A stretch of DNA of 10,004 bases from Isohypsibius dastychi (Eukaryota > Tardigrada > Eutardigrada > Parachela > Isohypsibiidae), in NCBI GenBank assembly GCA_034696485.1, contig JAQIWT010001645.1:1-10004 (forward strand). Direction: 5' to 3'. Under the pieces are notes generated by a model. It was not told the DNA's origin and made no database searches. It saw only the letters and a program-made list of their open reading frames with translations. Made by a program: the position numbers and the translations under genes. Shown here piece by piece: positions 1 to 7,876 of this stretch. Each line of letters starts with the position of its first letter. Positions within the stretch are counted from its first letter, which is position 1.

Positions 1-2359
1 TGGAATTCCTTTGGCGCGTTGTAGAGAGTTCGAACACTGACAATTATTCCCGGCACACCTCTTTGGTCGGTATAGTTGATCTTGCACACTCTGTGATTAT
101 GCAGGATATCTAGACTGTTCGCCAGTCGGTCAACAAACGGCGAGAGTCCTCCCGGCAGGAAAAAATGTCCGCCACTCAGCTCGACTTCCTCATCTTTAAC
201 CCAATGTTCCACGGACAAATTCTCAACCGGCATCGCATTGGCGAAATCGTAATTAGCTAGATGCCAGGATATTATCTTTCGGTCCGTTTCCGCGATGAAA
301 GTTGTGTAGTTGAGATCTGGATTCGTCAAATCTTTCACTTTCTCCTTGTTTTGAATTTCCACTTCCACAGCCTGAATTCTGCTTCTCAGTTCAGTGAGTC
401 TGGTTTTCACCTTCCGAATTTCGCTGTCGGTCGTCGTGCCTGACGGTCTCCGAAGCAACACATCATACTCGTTGACCAACGCTTTGGCAAGATGATGGAG
501 CTCCGTGCGTTTTTTGTACGCTTCCGTCAGGCTATGTATTCTCCTCGAACGGATCTCCAGAGCATATGCTGCGGCCGCTGCAACTGACATTTCTCGAGAT
601 CTCAATGTTTCAATCACACATTTGCCCACCCCAGGGGCGTCGGCAGCGGAGGTTTCACCGCCGTAATACCGACGGAAATATTTGGCAGCTTCGTTGAGGA
701 GATCGCTGAATTCGCTTTCGATGGTCTCATCACGGTCGACTGAAACAATGTTACCGCTGTTCTCGAAAATCGGGCAGCGCATATCGAGGGGCTCCAGTTT
801 CAGTCCCAACTGATTATGGATTATGGTTGCCAACGGATTGCCCTCATATCCCGTAAGAAGCATCGCTCCTTTTTCGGCAGGAAGAGTCTTTGGTCCGGAT
901 GTGAACCTGAGAACAAGAATATTCTTTATGACATGGTGTTACACTGTACTCGAATAGTGAAATTACGAAAATTAGAGTTAAAAATCTGTATCGAACAAAT
1001 CTACAAATCGGGGAAATCTGGATGCATTTCCAGTTCAGCGCTGTATTAAAAAAATACCGTGAATATCAAAGTGCCCATGAAAACAATTGGATTATATTTT
1101 GGAGAGTTATCAGAAACTCCTGTTCCGGGTTGTCAAAAAATGTCTTGGAAGAATACTGTTTATTCTTACCATCCTTCTATTCGTCCACCTGGACGATTTC
1201 GTCCTTCAATCACAGTTACTTTGAATCCGAAATTCCTCAGTTGTCGCGCCGCAGCAAGTCCGGAAATTCCAGCTCCAATCACGATAACATGACGCTGCTT
1301 CAGAGCAGGAGCCACAGGTAGAGCTGGTTTCGGAACCGAGATATCTCCAAAATTGATCAAACACATTCGATTCAAAAATCTGACGACTTTGACAAGGTGG
1401 TCATGGTTGTAGAGCATGGAGGGGCTGGTTTCCTTCAGGAAATCTATCACAGTTTTCACAACGAGAAATCTCTTGGGATTCTTGAACCAGATCAGAAGGG
1501 CCATGTTCCTCAAACGGCAATGCACATCCTTCGTAATGGCAGATCCTTGAGCAACCTCCGGGAAATCCTTTTCTTCTCTTTCACTTAGTACATTAGGAAT
1601 CAGCCGGCTCATGGCCGCAGCTTTCTCAGGAGTGTCGATGACGGGAAGCTGACGACCAGCGAGGTTACCCATCTCTTCCTTCTCGTACTGCAAAAGCGTG
1701 CGAACCGCTCGTTCGAACTGGAGGTTCTCTTCTTCCCCGCCAGTTCTCAACGCGGTGAATCTGGTTTCTCTGACGGATGTGGCTGTTTGGAGAACAAGAG
1801 TTCGTTGCACTTTTGGAACGGGCTCGCCGTTGTGGACATGTAGATTATCGACATTCGGGAAGGAGCGATTTCTAGGCAGGCCATTTTGAGCTGAATTCGC
1901 TGCGAGGGAACTTGATGATGGGATGGGATTCGGGGGAGTTCGAGAACGAGTTGTGGAAACACTTGCTCGTACTGCAGGGTTTGCTAATAGACCCGGTGAA
2001 GAAGTTGTTCTCGAAGAAACACCTGGAAGAAAAACGTACTTTCCAAGGTATAATCAAGTCAGTCAGCAAACTCCTTCAAATATCAAAACCGTCAAACAAC
2101 AGCAAAACGTGGAAGTGTTTGAGGCAGAACTTTTTCTGAATTAATTTCAACACCTATCTCAACTCTTTAGGATTACTGATTCAATTCGGAGTCCGAACAG
2201 ATCAGCCATTCGGAAACGAAGCAAACTATTCCGGTATAAAGCAAAACTTCTATACGATTACGGTTCCGTTGGATGTGGGCAGAATAGTATTACAAAATTG
2301 TATAGCTTACCGGAAGACGAACAGGTAGCAACCTGAATCTCCGCTGTATCAGTCGACAT
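1..2359 (-). CDS. lsd-1/spr-5: LSD1/KDM1-family lysine-specific histone demethylase (3' part missing)
   Basis: Flavin-dependent nuclear enzyme that removes methyl groups from histone H3 lysine 4 (known for the family). My model joins exons 2359-2311, 2022-1170 and 906-1. Both introns are GT-AG and the frame is kept across both junctions, giving 602 codons with no stop before the window edge. Residues 1-150 are Ser/Pro/Thr/Arg-rich low complexity. A SWIRM domain lies at about 152-243. The dinucleotide-binding motif GAGISG is at 266-271, with an acidic residue (E289) in VIEGRNRPGGR. GAM at 314 and GNP at 323 match the FAD-contacting part of LSD1. The charged, heptad-like stretch at about 405-510 is the tower that binds CoREST in LSD1. 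It is followed by SWHLANYDFANA (514-525), the counterpart of human DWHFANLEFANA. The tower separates this protein from KDM1B and from ordinary amine oxidases. The catalytic-lysine half lies beyond position 1. Nematodes have two paralogues (spr-5 and lsd-1), and I cannot tell which this is. Coding exons upstream of 2382 cannot be excluded. Confidence 0.93.
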
Positions 2360-2381
2360 TTCTTGAAAGCACCAAAAGAAG

Positions 2382-2392
2382 CCTGCAAAATA
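2382..2392 (-). promoter_or_regulatory. Putative trans-splice (or cis) acceptor before the LSD1-like start codon
   Basis: On the minus strand the sequence TTATTTTGCAG|G places a strong nematode-type 3' splice site 23 nt upstream of the ATG at 2359. It would fit spliced-leader addition. The frame stays open between the acceptor and the ATG, so an upstream coding exon is also possible. Confidence 0.45.
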
Positions 2393-3191
2393 AGTAATCA
2401 GTACTGCACAATCAAGAATGCGGAAAGAGATACCGTACTTGAACCCAACGGAAACCGTTTAGTAAAAGGGCAGGATCAAATCGTCGATGTGTTCATTCAA
2501 CTTTCTATTTTGCAAGCAGACGTTCCTCCAAAAAGAAATAGGGATGTCCACCAGTTGCGCTGTTCTGATGTTTCGAACCTGTGAATAAGAAATTCAGTAG
2601 GTTAACCCGTCTTTCCAACAGTATCAATCCGATTTTCATATCAGAACTAACAGCGTGAATCGACCACGATCTTTCCCCAATAAATGAGCAAAAGCGAAAT
2701 AAAATTTCAAGATGCTTCCATCTTTACAACAATAACCAAACCCTTCAGAAGCTTACCCCCAGATTACAAAATCGATGCTTTACGATTACATCAAAGTCAA
2801 AGCCCAGAAATCCATGGAGTCAGCTCCAACGTCAACGAAATAAATATTCGAGAGATGAGAACTGTACCTAAACAGGCCGGGAGAAATCTAAAAGAATTCA
2901 GCCATTACGGTAGTAATCTCACTGTTATGTTGAAGATGAGCTGGATTGCTTCTGGTTCACGATCGAGGCAGTTGAATTAATCCCAAAAATATCTGCGATC
3001 AAATAACAGAAACGCAGTTCAGACTTCAGATTGGGAAATTCGGATTCTGGAAACAGCAAGTAGAAACATAAAACATGGCCAAACCTAGACAGACAGCCCG
3101 TTGAAAATGATCTGGAATCTAGAGCAGATCGAAATATACGTCGATCCATCCCAAAATAAAGCGCATAGGGGGCCATGAGCAGCTCGTTTTC

Positions 3192-3203
3192 ATTGGTCAC
3201 GTG
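3192..3203 (+). promoter_or_regulatory. Adjacent inverted CCAAT box and CACGTG E-box
   Basis: ATTGG (3192-3196) is followed one base later by the palindrome CACGTG (3198-3203), about 320 bp upstream of the SNRNP25-like ATG. These are binding motifs for NF-Y and for bHLH factors of the Myc/USF/TFEB type. Their role here is inferred from position only. Confidence 0.3.
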
Positions 3204-3520
3204 GAAGAGAAGTAGTTTTGGGATATTTGATTTATTTATCGACTGAACGTTTTAGATTTGGATTTTAATTTCCAAAATCTCCTTCTTTGCAAATCACTGA
3301 TATTAAGATTGCGCTTTCTGTTCATCTTAATTGTATTCTGTATGGATGAATTATTCGCGCACAGAATCAAAGCTACCTCAAGGACTGGACTAACTGTTGT
3401 TTTATATAATTCGCAGGTTGCCTGATGATTGTTTTCAAGATGATCCTTTTTCCTCGTCGATTTCCACCAGTGACCTGAAACTACTTTCATCATTACCGGT
3501 GGATTGGCATTAATTTAAAC

Positions 3521-4281
3521 ATGGAAGTGCAGAATGATCGTGAAGAGGAACAGCATGGTCCAACTGTGATACCATTGCCATCTAAACTGGAATCGTTAAG
3601 TCGCATAAGGTCCGAACTTTTCCAGCTGGTTCAGAAAGTTCGTGCATTTAATATGTTCTCATCTCTCCGGTGTAGTTCCGAAATTGTTTCAGGGCTTCTT
3701 ATTTTTAGGTACATTCCTTTGCCGATATCGCACCGAATCTCGGAAGCATTCAGATTATTCAGGACCGTGTTCTGAATCTCACCGGAAACGGAATAAAAGT
3801 TTTCTTCCTTCGCGGAGACGGTCATAAATTCGGTGAAATTGCTCTCAATTCGTCAAATCGATGTGTATTCATTGTATACGTTTTAGAAATCTGGATTTCA
3901 CGATTGGCAACAGTACGGGAACTGAAAATCAAAATTCAGCAGGCAACAGAAAAGTGGCTGACCTTTCGTAAAATCAAAATTAAAAATCGGATGAACTGGT
4001 AAGAGCGGCTTTTTCTCAAGGAAACCGCGGAAAAAATCCGAGCTGATTATTAAACGCTCTGGTTCCAGGAGGCACGTTTGGAACAAGCATTGGCTGGTGT
4101 GCGGCAAAACGAAACTTATGGACCACGAAATCCTAGAAAAGTATGGAACTCCACTTTCACGATTCGATGAGTTCTGTTTCAGCTTGGCATGTTTATTATT
4201 CGTAGGTTACACGTGAAAGACGCCGCAGAGATCAAATTAATTCCGCGATTACGGGATCGCCGAAAAAGAGCTATGAAATAA
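3521..4281 (+). CDS. SNRNP25: U11/U12 snRNP 25 kDa protein-like (SNRNP25 family, ubiquitin-like fold)
   Basis: The model joins 3521-3637, 3709-3832, 3887-3998, 4069-4140 and 4206-4281 (501 nt, 166 residues plus TAA). All four introns (71, 54, 70 and 65 nt) are GT-AG and phases match at every junction. Acceptors include TTTTTAG|G and TTTTAG|A. Human SNRNP25 is a U11-associated component of the minor spliceosome with a ubiquitin-like domain. Residues 67-101 (GNGIKVFFLRGDG through ATVRELKIKIQQATEKWL) correspond to the human stretch with MTVRVCKMDGEV and SATVLDLKKAIQRY. The next part, MNWRHVWNKHWLVCGKTKL, matches human ISWSYVWRTYHLTSAGEKL. The end, EKLHVKDAAEIKLIPRLR, aligns with the human C-terminus (YGIRNRDEVSFIKKLR). 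The first 60 or so residues form an acidic, probably helical N-terminal extension, longer than in human. The first donor (GTTCGT) is atypical, so the exon 1 to 2 junction is the weakest part. Nuclear location is expected. Whether a minor spliceosome exists in this animal cannot be judged here. Confidence 0.8.
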
Positions 4282-4590
4282 TAAGCAGCAATCCATTTGC
4301 CACTGTCAAATAAATTCAATTGGCCGTCGCGTACCGTAGTTCATGCAGTGCGCCGCGCACAAGTTTTGTCGCAGTAGTCTTGCATCGGTACGAGAACGGA
4401 CTTTATTTCTTTGATATAAATCGGTTGTAACTGTGTTTCTTCGGTGATTTCATATGCAGCAAACAATAAGTCACCTGATGAGACAAATGCTAAAATACAC
4501 GAGCGTGCCAAAAATTCCAATTCAAACTGCATGGGAATATCGTTTTGTTTCTTGTGCAAACGCAATCTATTCATCTACAGGTATAAGAAA
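4282..4590. other. Short gap before the tRNA, with an unassigned 77-codon minus-strand reading frame
   Basis: Apart from the AATAAA at 4309-4314, this gap contains a minus-strand reading frame at 4574-4341 (MNRLRLHKKQNDIPMQFELE..., 77 residues). Its amino-acid composition is protein-like. A 3'-splice-like TTATACCTGTAG lies directly before its ATG. I recognise no family, and its upstream side runs straight into the tRNA gene, so it is left as unassigned. Confidence 0.3.
4309..4314 (+). terminator. Polyadenylation signal AATAAA for the SNRNP25-like gene
   Basis: A canonical AATAAA lies 28 nt after the stop codon, a typical distance for a short nematode 3' UTR. Confidence 0.55.
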
Positions 4591-4683
4591 TCCCAGTTAG
4601 TATAGTGGTAAGTATCTCCGCCTGTCACTTCCGGCTTGGGGTGCAGACCGTGGAAGACCGGGGTTCGATTCCCCGACTGGGAG
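4591..4683 (+). tRNA. tRNA-Asp (anticodon GTC) with a 21-nt intron
   Basis: Seven-base-pair acceptor stem: TCCCAGT (4591-4597) pairs perfectly with ACTGGGA (4676-4682), with G73 at 4683, the aspartate discriminator. The D arm GTATAGTGGTAAGTAT carries the A box. The T arm is CGGGG-TTCGATT-CCCCG (4659-4675) with B box GGTTCGATTCC. The anticodon stem is TCCGC (4617-4621) with GTGGA (4650-4654), containing one G:U pair. The loop is C-T-GTC-A-C, with GTC at 4624-4626. The loop closes only if 4628-4648 is removed; this is an intron directly after base 37, the standard position for eukaryotic tRNA introns. The spliced body closely follows animal tRNA-Asp. A T6 run at 4685-4690 is the polymerase III terminator. 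GAC at 4646-4648 could pair with the anticodon in the precursor. Confidence 0.9.
4628..4648 (+). other. tRNA intron (21 nt) in tRNA-Asp
   Basis: These are the bases between A37 and C38 that do not fit the tRNA-Asp cloverleaf. Removing them gives a regular seven-base anticodon loop and a five-pair stem. The boundary could move by one base, because the intron and the following exon both contribute a C at the junction. Confidence 0.8.
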
Positions 4684-4690
4684 ATTTTTT
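4684..4690 (+). terminator. Polymerase III terminator of the tRNA gene
   Basis: A run of six T begins two bases after the discriminator base, as expected for polymerase III termination. Confidence 0.8.
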
Positions 4691-5413
4691 ATTTAGCATT
4701 TCCTATTTTTTCTTGGTTTTGAAGTGTTGCTCATATAATACATTTTAATATCCAACAATCCAACGATTATTTTAGCTAGCCCGTCATTTTTTGCCGCTTT
4801 AATCACAATCCTCGGATATCATTTTAGTCGAAATTAAACCTGTGCCACAAAATTGAAGATAAGTTTTAATAATGATCATCCATGTTTCCATGTTTGTAAC
4901 TCGATCAAAAACTCGCAAGTGAGTCAAAAACAAATCTGAAGTTCAAGAGCACCCTCGACCTCAATTTTGGGGGGGGGGGGGGTATCAAAGTCCATACGTC
5001 GCTGAAATTGTGAGAAAACAAAACCACAACATCGAATTATCTTGTATCTTTTCTCGTGAACGTTTTCTTCTTTCTAGTTCTGATTCCCAGGTCAGGTGCA
5101 GAGGCACTACATATTTCTCCGCATTAACGCTGTTACGAAACATTGCCGACGTTATAATTATCATCTGTCATAGTGGGCTCCTGTTGGACTGGTGGCATCT
5201 TCCACAGTAGGGCGGGGAGCAAGGTGAGGCTCTTCATTTGACATCTTTCTTTCTCGACCAGGGTTTTTCGTCTGACTTTGGAATCATCGTCCCAAACTGA
5301 AAAAACCACACAGATTCGAGATTCTGGAATCCTTCGGCTTTGGGATCTTCTTCCTGATGTGTAACTGGATTTGTCTGTAGGTCGCAAGTTAGCTGTTTAT
5401 TCGGTGAAAAGAA
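4691..5413. other. Non-coding stretch upstream of NDUFB11, with a poly-G run
   Basis: No gene is recognisable between the tRNA terminator and the NDUFB11 start. The left part is AT-rich. A run of 14 G lies at 4969-4982. Minus-strand open stretches at 5133-5387 and 5234-5449 overlap each other and resemble no family. The part next to 5414 should hold the NDUFB11 promoter and leader. TTTGTCTGTAG|G ending at 5380 could be a trans-splice acceptor 33 nt before the ATG. Confidence 0.5.
4969..4982 (+). repeat. Mononucleotide G run (G14)
   Basis: Fourteen consecutive G follow TTTT. Such tracts can fold into G-quadruplexes and are unstable in nematodes lacking the DOG-1/FANCJ helicase (known from C. 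elegans). The exact length may be affected by sequencing error. Confidence 0.85.
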
Positions 5414-6456
5414 ATGGCGCTCCGCATGCCAGGATCTTCTCTGGCGCATCTCATGAACAGCGGATTATTTCGCCGAACTTTGCTGAATTCAGTTGTGGTA
5501 CAACGGAGCACTCACAGTTCAGCGTGGCTCCCGTTTTCGAATTCATCGTCCGATTCTCGTTTGTGTTGGAGAAAGTCCGCGACACAACTCCCCGTCCTTT
5601 TCAGCAGTCAACCTGCCATACGGCTTATCACGACATCCGAAAAGAAGAAAGATGCTGGGATTTCTGTTCACCACGATGATGTTTCATCTCACCTAAACAA
5701 ACCCGTCGACACTAACTACGTGGCCCGAAAGGTATTCGTTGTTTGCTGATTCAGTTTGTGGATGGTGAATTCAAGCTTATGAACTTACTTTTTTCCTGCA
5801 TATTTTTGACAGAAAACTGAATGTCTACACTTCTGTTCACTGATCCCGAGTTCGTTTTTTGCTGAAATGAGCGTGGTTTGTTAATTTTTACAGGATTGGC
5901 TTACTCGCGGAGTGGATATCAACGATGAAGACCACGATAGATGGGGATATTATTTTATGCTATTTATCGGTATCAGCATGATGTCGATTGCAGCCACCTG
6001 GTATTTCGTGTACATACCAAATGCCACGTGAGTTCAGAGATATAGTTTATCGACTTTACTCGGTCACAAAATATTTTCATTTCCATGTCAGGACGAATTT
6101 ACGTATTTCTGAATTTTTCATTCCATATAAATCAACCTGGTCGTGTTTGTTACTAAATGATTATTTCTTGCTAATTGTTAAGCATCATTAGTTGTTACTG
6201 GTGGTAGTTTTTATTTGCCTGTTCTCGGGAATTGTGATCTACGAAGTCGGTTTCAGTGCTGCGAGTTTATTTGCAAGTTAGTGACGCTTTTTTTTACAGA
6301 TGGCCAAATCGGGACTGGGTTACTCGGGAAGCGCATCTTGAACTCCATAGAAGGGAAAAGTTTGGACTTCCGCTTGTTGACCCTGACTTCATACCACGAG
6401 AGAACATCGTGCTGCCAAGTGAAGAAGACCTAAAGGATTTTGTCGTCATTATTTAA
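5414..6456 (+). CDS. NDUFB11: NADH:ubiquinone oxidoreductase subunit NDUFB11 (ESSS)
   Basis: Accessory subunit of mitochondrial complex I, anchored in the inner membrane by one helix (known for the family). Exons are 5414-5731, 5894-6027 and 6300-6456. The introns (162 and 272 nt) are GT-AG, with acceptors TTTTTACAG in both cases, and phases match. The product is 202 residues. Residues 1 to about 75 are rich in Arg, Ser and Leu with almost no acidic residues, as expected for a mitochondrial targeting sequence. Residues 124-147 (GYYFMLFIGI...FVYI) form the single membrane segment. After it, PNATWPNRDWVTREAHLELHRREKFGLPL matches human NDUFB11 around [29 protein letters not shown]. The end, IPRENIVLPSEEDL, matches human SKIQLPEDE. 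It is longer than human NDUFB11 (153) mainly at the N-terminus. The ATG at 5414 is the first in this frame; a second Met at residue 5 is possible. Confidence 0.93.
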
Positions 6457-6462
6457 AATAAA
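6457..6462 (+). terminator. AATAAA directly after the NDUFB11 stop
   Basis: AATAAA begins one base after the TAA. A second AATAAA lies at 6537-6542 and is the more usual distance away, so either or both could be used. Confidence 0.35.
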
Positions 6463-6536
6463 ATGGGGTGAAATGTTCTTAAATTTTGTTCTGATTGAAA
6501 TCATGGCCGCGTAAACTGCTATGATTATAAAGCTTC

Positions 6537-6542
6537 AATAAA
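6537..6542 (+). terminator. Likely polyadenylation signal of NDUFB11
   Basis: AATAAA lies 80 nt after the NDUFB11 stop codon, which would give a 3' UTR of about 100 nt. Confidence 0.45.
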
Positions 6543-7132
6543 TAATCAGTTTAACGATTGAATGCACCCAGGAATCAAAACTATTTCAGTACTTCGCTCA
6601 AACTCGGAAGGTCACTCGCCATCAAGATACGGACACAACTTTGAGCTGGTTACCACCAGTACTGTAGAACAGGCAGATGAGCCCTGTGTTAGCTACCAGC
6701 ACGGTAATTGTGTTATCTGCTTGGTACCAATGATGGCCAAAGGTCAACTTCACGAAGATACCGCTGTTTAAGGTTTCGTTCTCGGTGATATCTATGCGAA
6801 ATCTGGACATCCTTAAAAAACTTAGTGGTGTCAGCGGTTTGCTATCAAATGTGAAGCAACAAAATCTTATTTAAAATCAGTTGAAATCAGTTGAAAGTGA
6901 CGTCGGTCCTGAATGAAACGATGCAAGTCCCACACGGAAAACTGCCACATTTGCTTGAACGTTTTATTTCAGCTTGATGTTCAGCTGGATACTGAGCGGT
7001 AAGAAATCAGATCCGACAAATTCAGAGGAAACGAAAAAGTGGATGTCCTAGCGCACAAGCACAGACCAAACACGAACCAAACCAGGAATCAAACACAAAT
7101 CATTGGAATAAAACATGGAAAGCTGGTCGATC
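6543..7132. other. Convergent intergenic region; no gene recognised
   Basis: This region lies between the 3' ends of NDUFB11 (plus) and the LEA-like gene (minus). Open stretches at 6562-6771 (plus) and 6622-6810 (minus) overlap on opposite strands and resemble no known family. A small direct repeat of AATCAGTTGA occurs near 6876-6896. AATAAA on the minus strand at 6963-6968 may end the LEA-like transcript. Confidence 0.5.
6963..6968 (-). terminator. Candidate polyadenylation signal of the LEA-like gene
   Basis: TTTATT on the plus strand reads AATAAA on the minus strand, about 165 nt beyond the stop codon at 7133. Confidence 0.4.
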
Positions 7133-7490
7133 TCATTTTCCCTTGATGGTGTTGATGATCTTGTCAGTGGTGCTCTCCGCGCCAGTTGCGTGCTTCACGG
7201 AATCGATACCGTCCTGAAAGAAAGAAATTTTGATGCATTTCACCAAGCCAGACGGGGAAATCAGAATTCAATATAAACTCAGATCCGAAAAGGGAGTTTT
7301 TCACATTACCTTAACTGCGTCAGCAGCTTTAGCACCTGCATTTTGGATATCCTAAAACGAAAACACACGTTATTGTACAAAAAAACCGAAGGAGGTTCGA
7401 AGTGGCAAAGAGAGGGAAGAAAGAAAAAGAACTCACTTTCTTTGCGCTCTCAGCGGCGTCACCGACTTTGCTTGAGGTACGATCAGACAT
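7133..7490 (-). CDS. Small LEA-like hydrophilic protein (58 residues)
   Basis: Exons are 7490-7437, 7351-7310 and 7213-7133. The introns (85 and 96 nt) are GT-AG (donors GTGAGT and GTAATG; acceptors GTTTTAG|G and TTTCTTTCAG|G). All junctions are in phase 0, and the stop is TGA. The product starts MSDRTSSKVGDAAESAKK, continues DIQNAGAKAADAVK, and ends TTDKIINTIKGK. It is rich in Ala, Lys and Asp, has no Cys or Trp and no signal peptide. It shows loosely repeated motifs of the type K-x-x-DA(A/V)-x-x-(A/V)K that would form an amphipathic helix. This composition resembles group 3 LEA and similar desiccation- or stress-induced proteins. The role is inferred from composition only; I do not recognise a named family. 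The ATG sits 5 nt after a CAG acceptor-like site, and a TATA box lies about 85 bp upstream. Each exon encodes about one helical segment. Confidence 0.75.
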
Positions 7491-7495
7491 GATTG

Positions 7496-7510
7496 CTGTG
7501 AAAGTTGAAA
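7496..7510 (-). promoter_or_regulatory. Putative spliced-leader acceptor of the LEA-like gene
   Basis: On the minus strand TTTCAACTTTCACAG lies immediately before CAATC-ATG. The pyrimidine-rich acceptor 5 nt before the start codon is the usual layout of SL1 trans-splicing in nematodes. A cis intron from an upstream non-coding exon would look the same. Confidence 0.5.
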
Positions 7511-7574
7511 TACGACTGGATTTCCGAATTTGGGAGCAACTAGAAAACTGTGATCAAACTGAAATGCCACGAAG

Positions 7575-7582
7575 CTTTTATA
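7575..7582 (-). promoter_or_regulatory. TATA box (TATAAAAG) of the LEA-like gene
   Basis: A perfect TATAAAAG reads on the minus strand, 85 bp upstream of the ATG and about 75 bp upstream of the acceptor-like site. Strong TATA boxes are typical of inducible or very highly expressed genes. Confidence 0.5.
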
Positions 7583-7866
7583 GGACGAGCAAGTGGTTGT
7601 TTCCGCTGTGTGCTCATTGGGCAGCAGCTGAGCGTGTTTTCGCCTGCAGTGCATAACTGCCAAATGGGAAAAATCCTAACATATCCAGCGGATACCATGC
7701 TACTGGTGGTAATCACGCGAAATGGTAACTCTGAACTCTGCTTTCCACGGAGAAGAATGGTGCTGGTGGTCATCAATGGTGCAGTGACCTGCTTACAAGG
7801 AGAATAATACCTGGGGTAAAATCGCAAAAATCTGCAGTCAGTTTTTTCAGATCGAGCGCGCTCAGG

Positions 7867-7876
7867 AGAACATTCT
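7867..7876. promoter_or_regulatory. Heat-shock element core within the palindrome
   Basis: AGAACATTCT fits the HSF-1 consensus nGAAnnTTCn exactly. The matching site in the other arm has one change (AGAACATTTT). It lies about 380 bp upstream of the LEA-like start codon. Confidence 0.4.

Larger units (their letters stand above)
2360..3520. other. Intergenic region between divergent genes; no supported gene
   Basis: About 1.1 kb separates the LSD1-like start (minus) from the SNRNP25-like start (plus). The longest open stretch is 2684-2980 on the plus strand (98 codons, MSKSEIKFQD...). I do not recognise it, no splice-linked partner exon is evident, and a 91-codon stretch overlaps it on the opposite strand at 2925-3200. 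I therefore call no gene. An ATTGG (inverted CCAAT) box and a CACGTG E-box sit together at 3192-3203. I saw no tRNA or convincing snoRNA. Confidence 0.5.

Noticed and set aside
1022-1321. Overlapping plus-strand frames across the LSD1-like intron and SWIRM exon
   Set aside because: They are antisense to clear SWIRM/FAD coding sequence on the minus strand and cover the intron at 907-1169.
3423-3477. TGATGA followed about 50 nt later by CTGA, suggesting a C/D snoRNA
   Set aside because: No terminal stem pairs the flanks, spacing is short, and no internal C'/D' boxes or clear guide sequence are visible.
4155-4205. Alternative acceptor TTCTGTTTCAG (ending 4182) for the last SNRNP25-like exon
   Set aside because: Using it would put a different sequence in front of the conserved C-terminus; the acceptor at 4205 keeps frame and gives EKLHVKDAAEIKL, which aligns with the family.
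5133-5449. Two minus-strand frames upstream of NDUFB11
   Set aside because: They overlap each other in different frames, have no recognised motifs, and cover the likely NDUFB11 leader and first codons.
6562-6810. Open frames on both strands downstream of NDUFB11
   Set aside because: They overlap on opposite strands, match no family I know, and lie where two convergent 3' UTRs are expected.
7698-7775. A short imperfect direct repeat (CTACTGGTGGTAATCA and GTGCTGGTGGTCATCA)
   Set aside because: Only about 16 bp with several mismatches, so it may be chance; no extended similarity around it.
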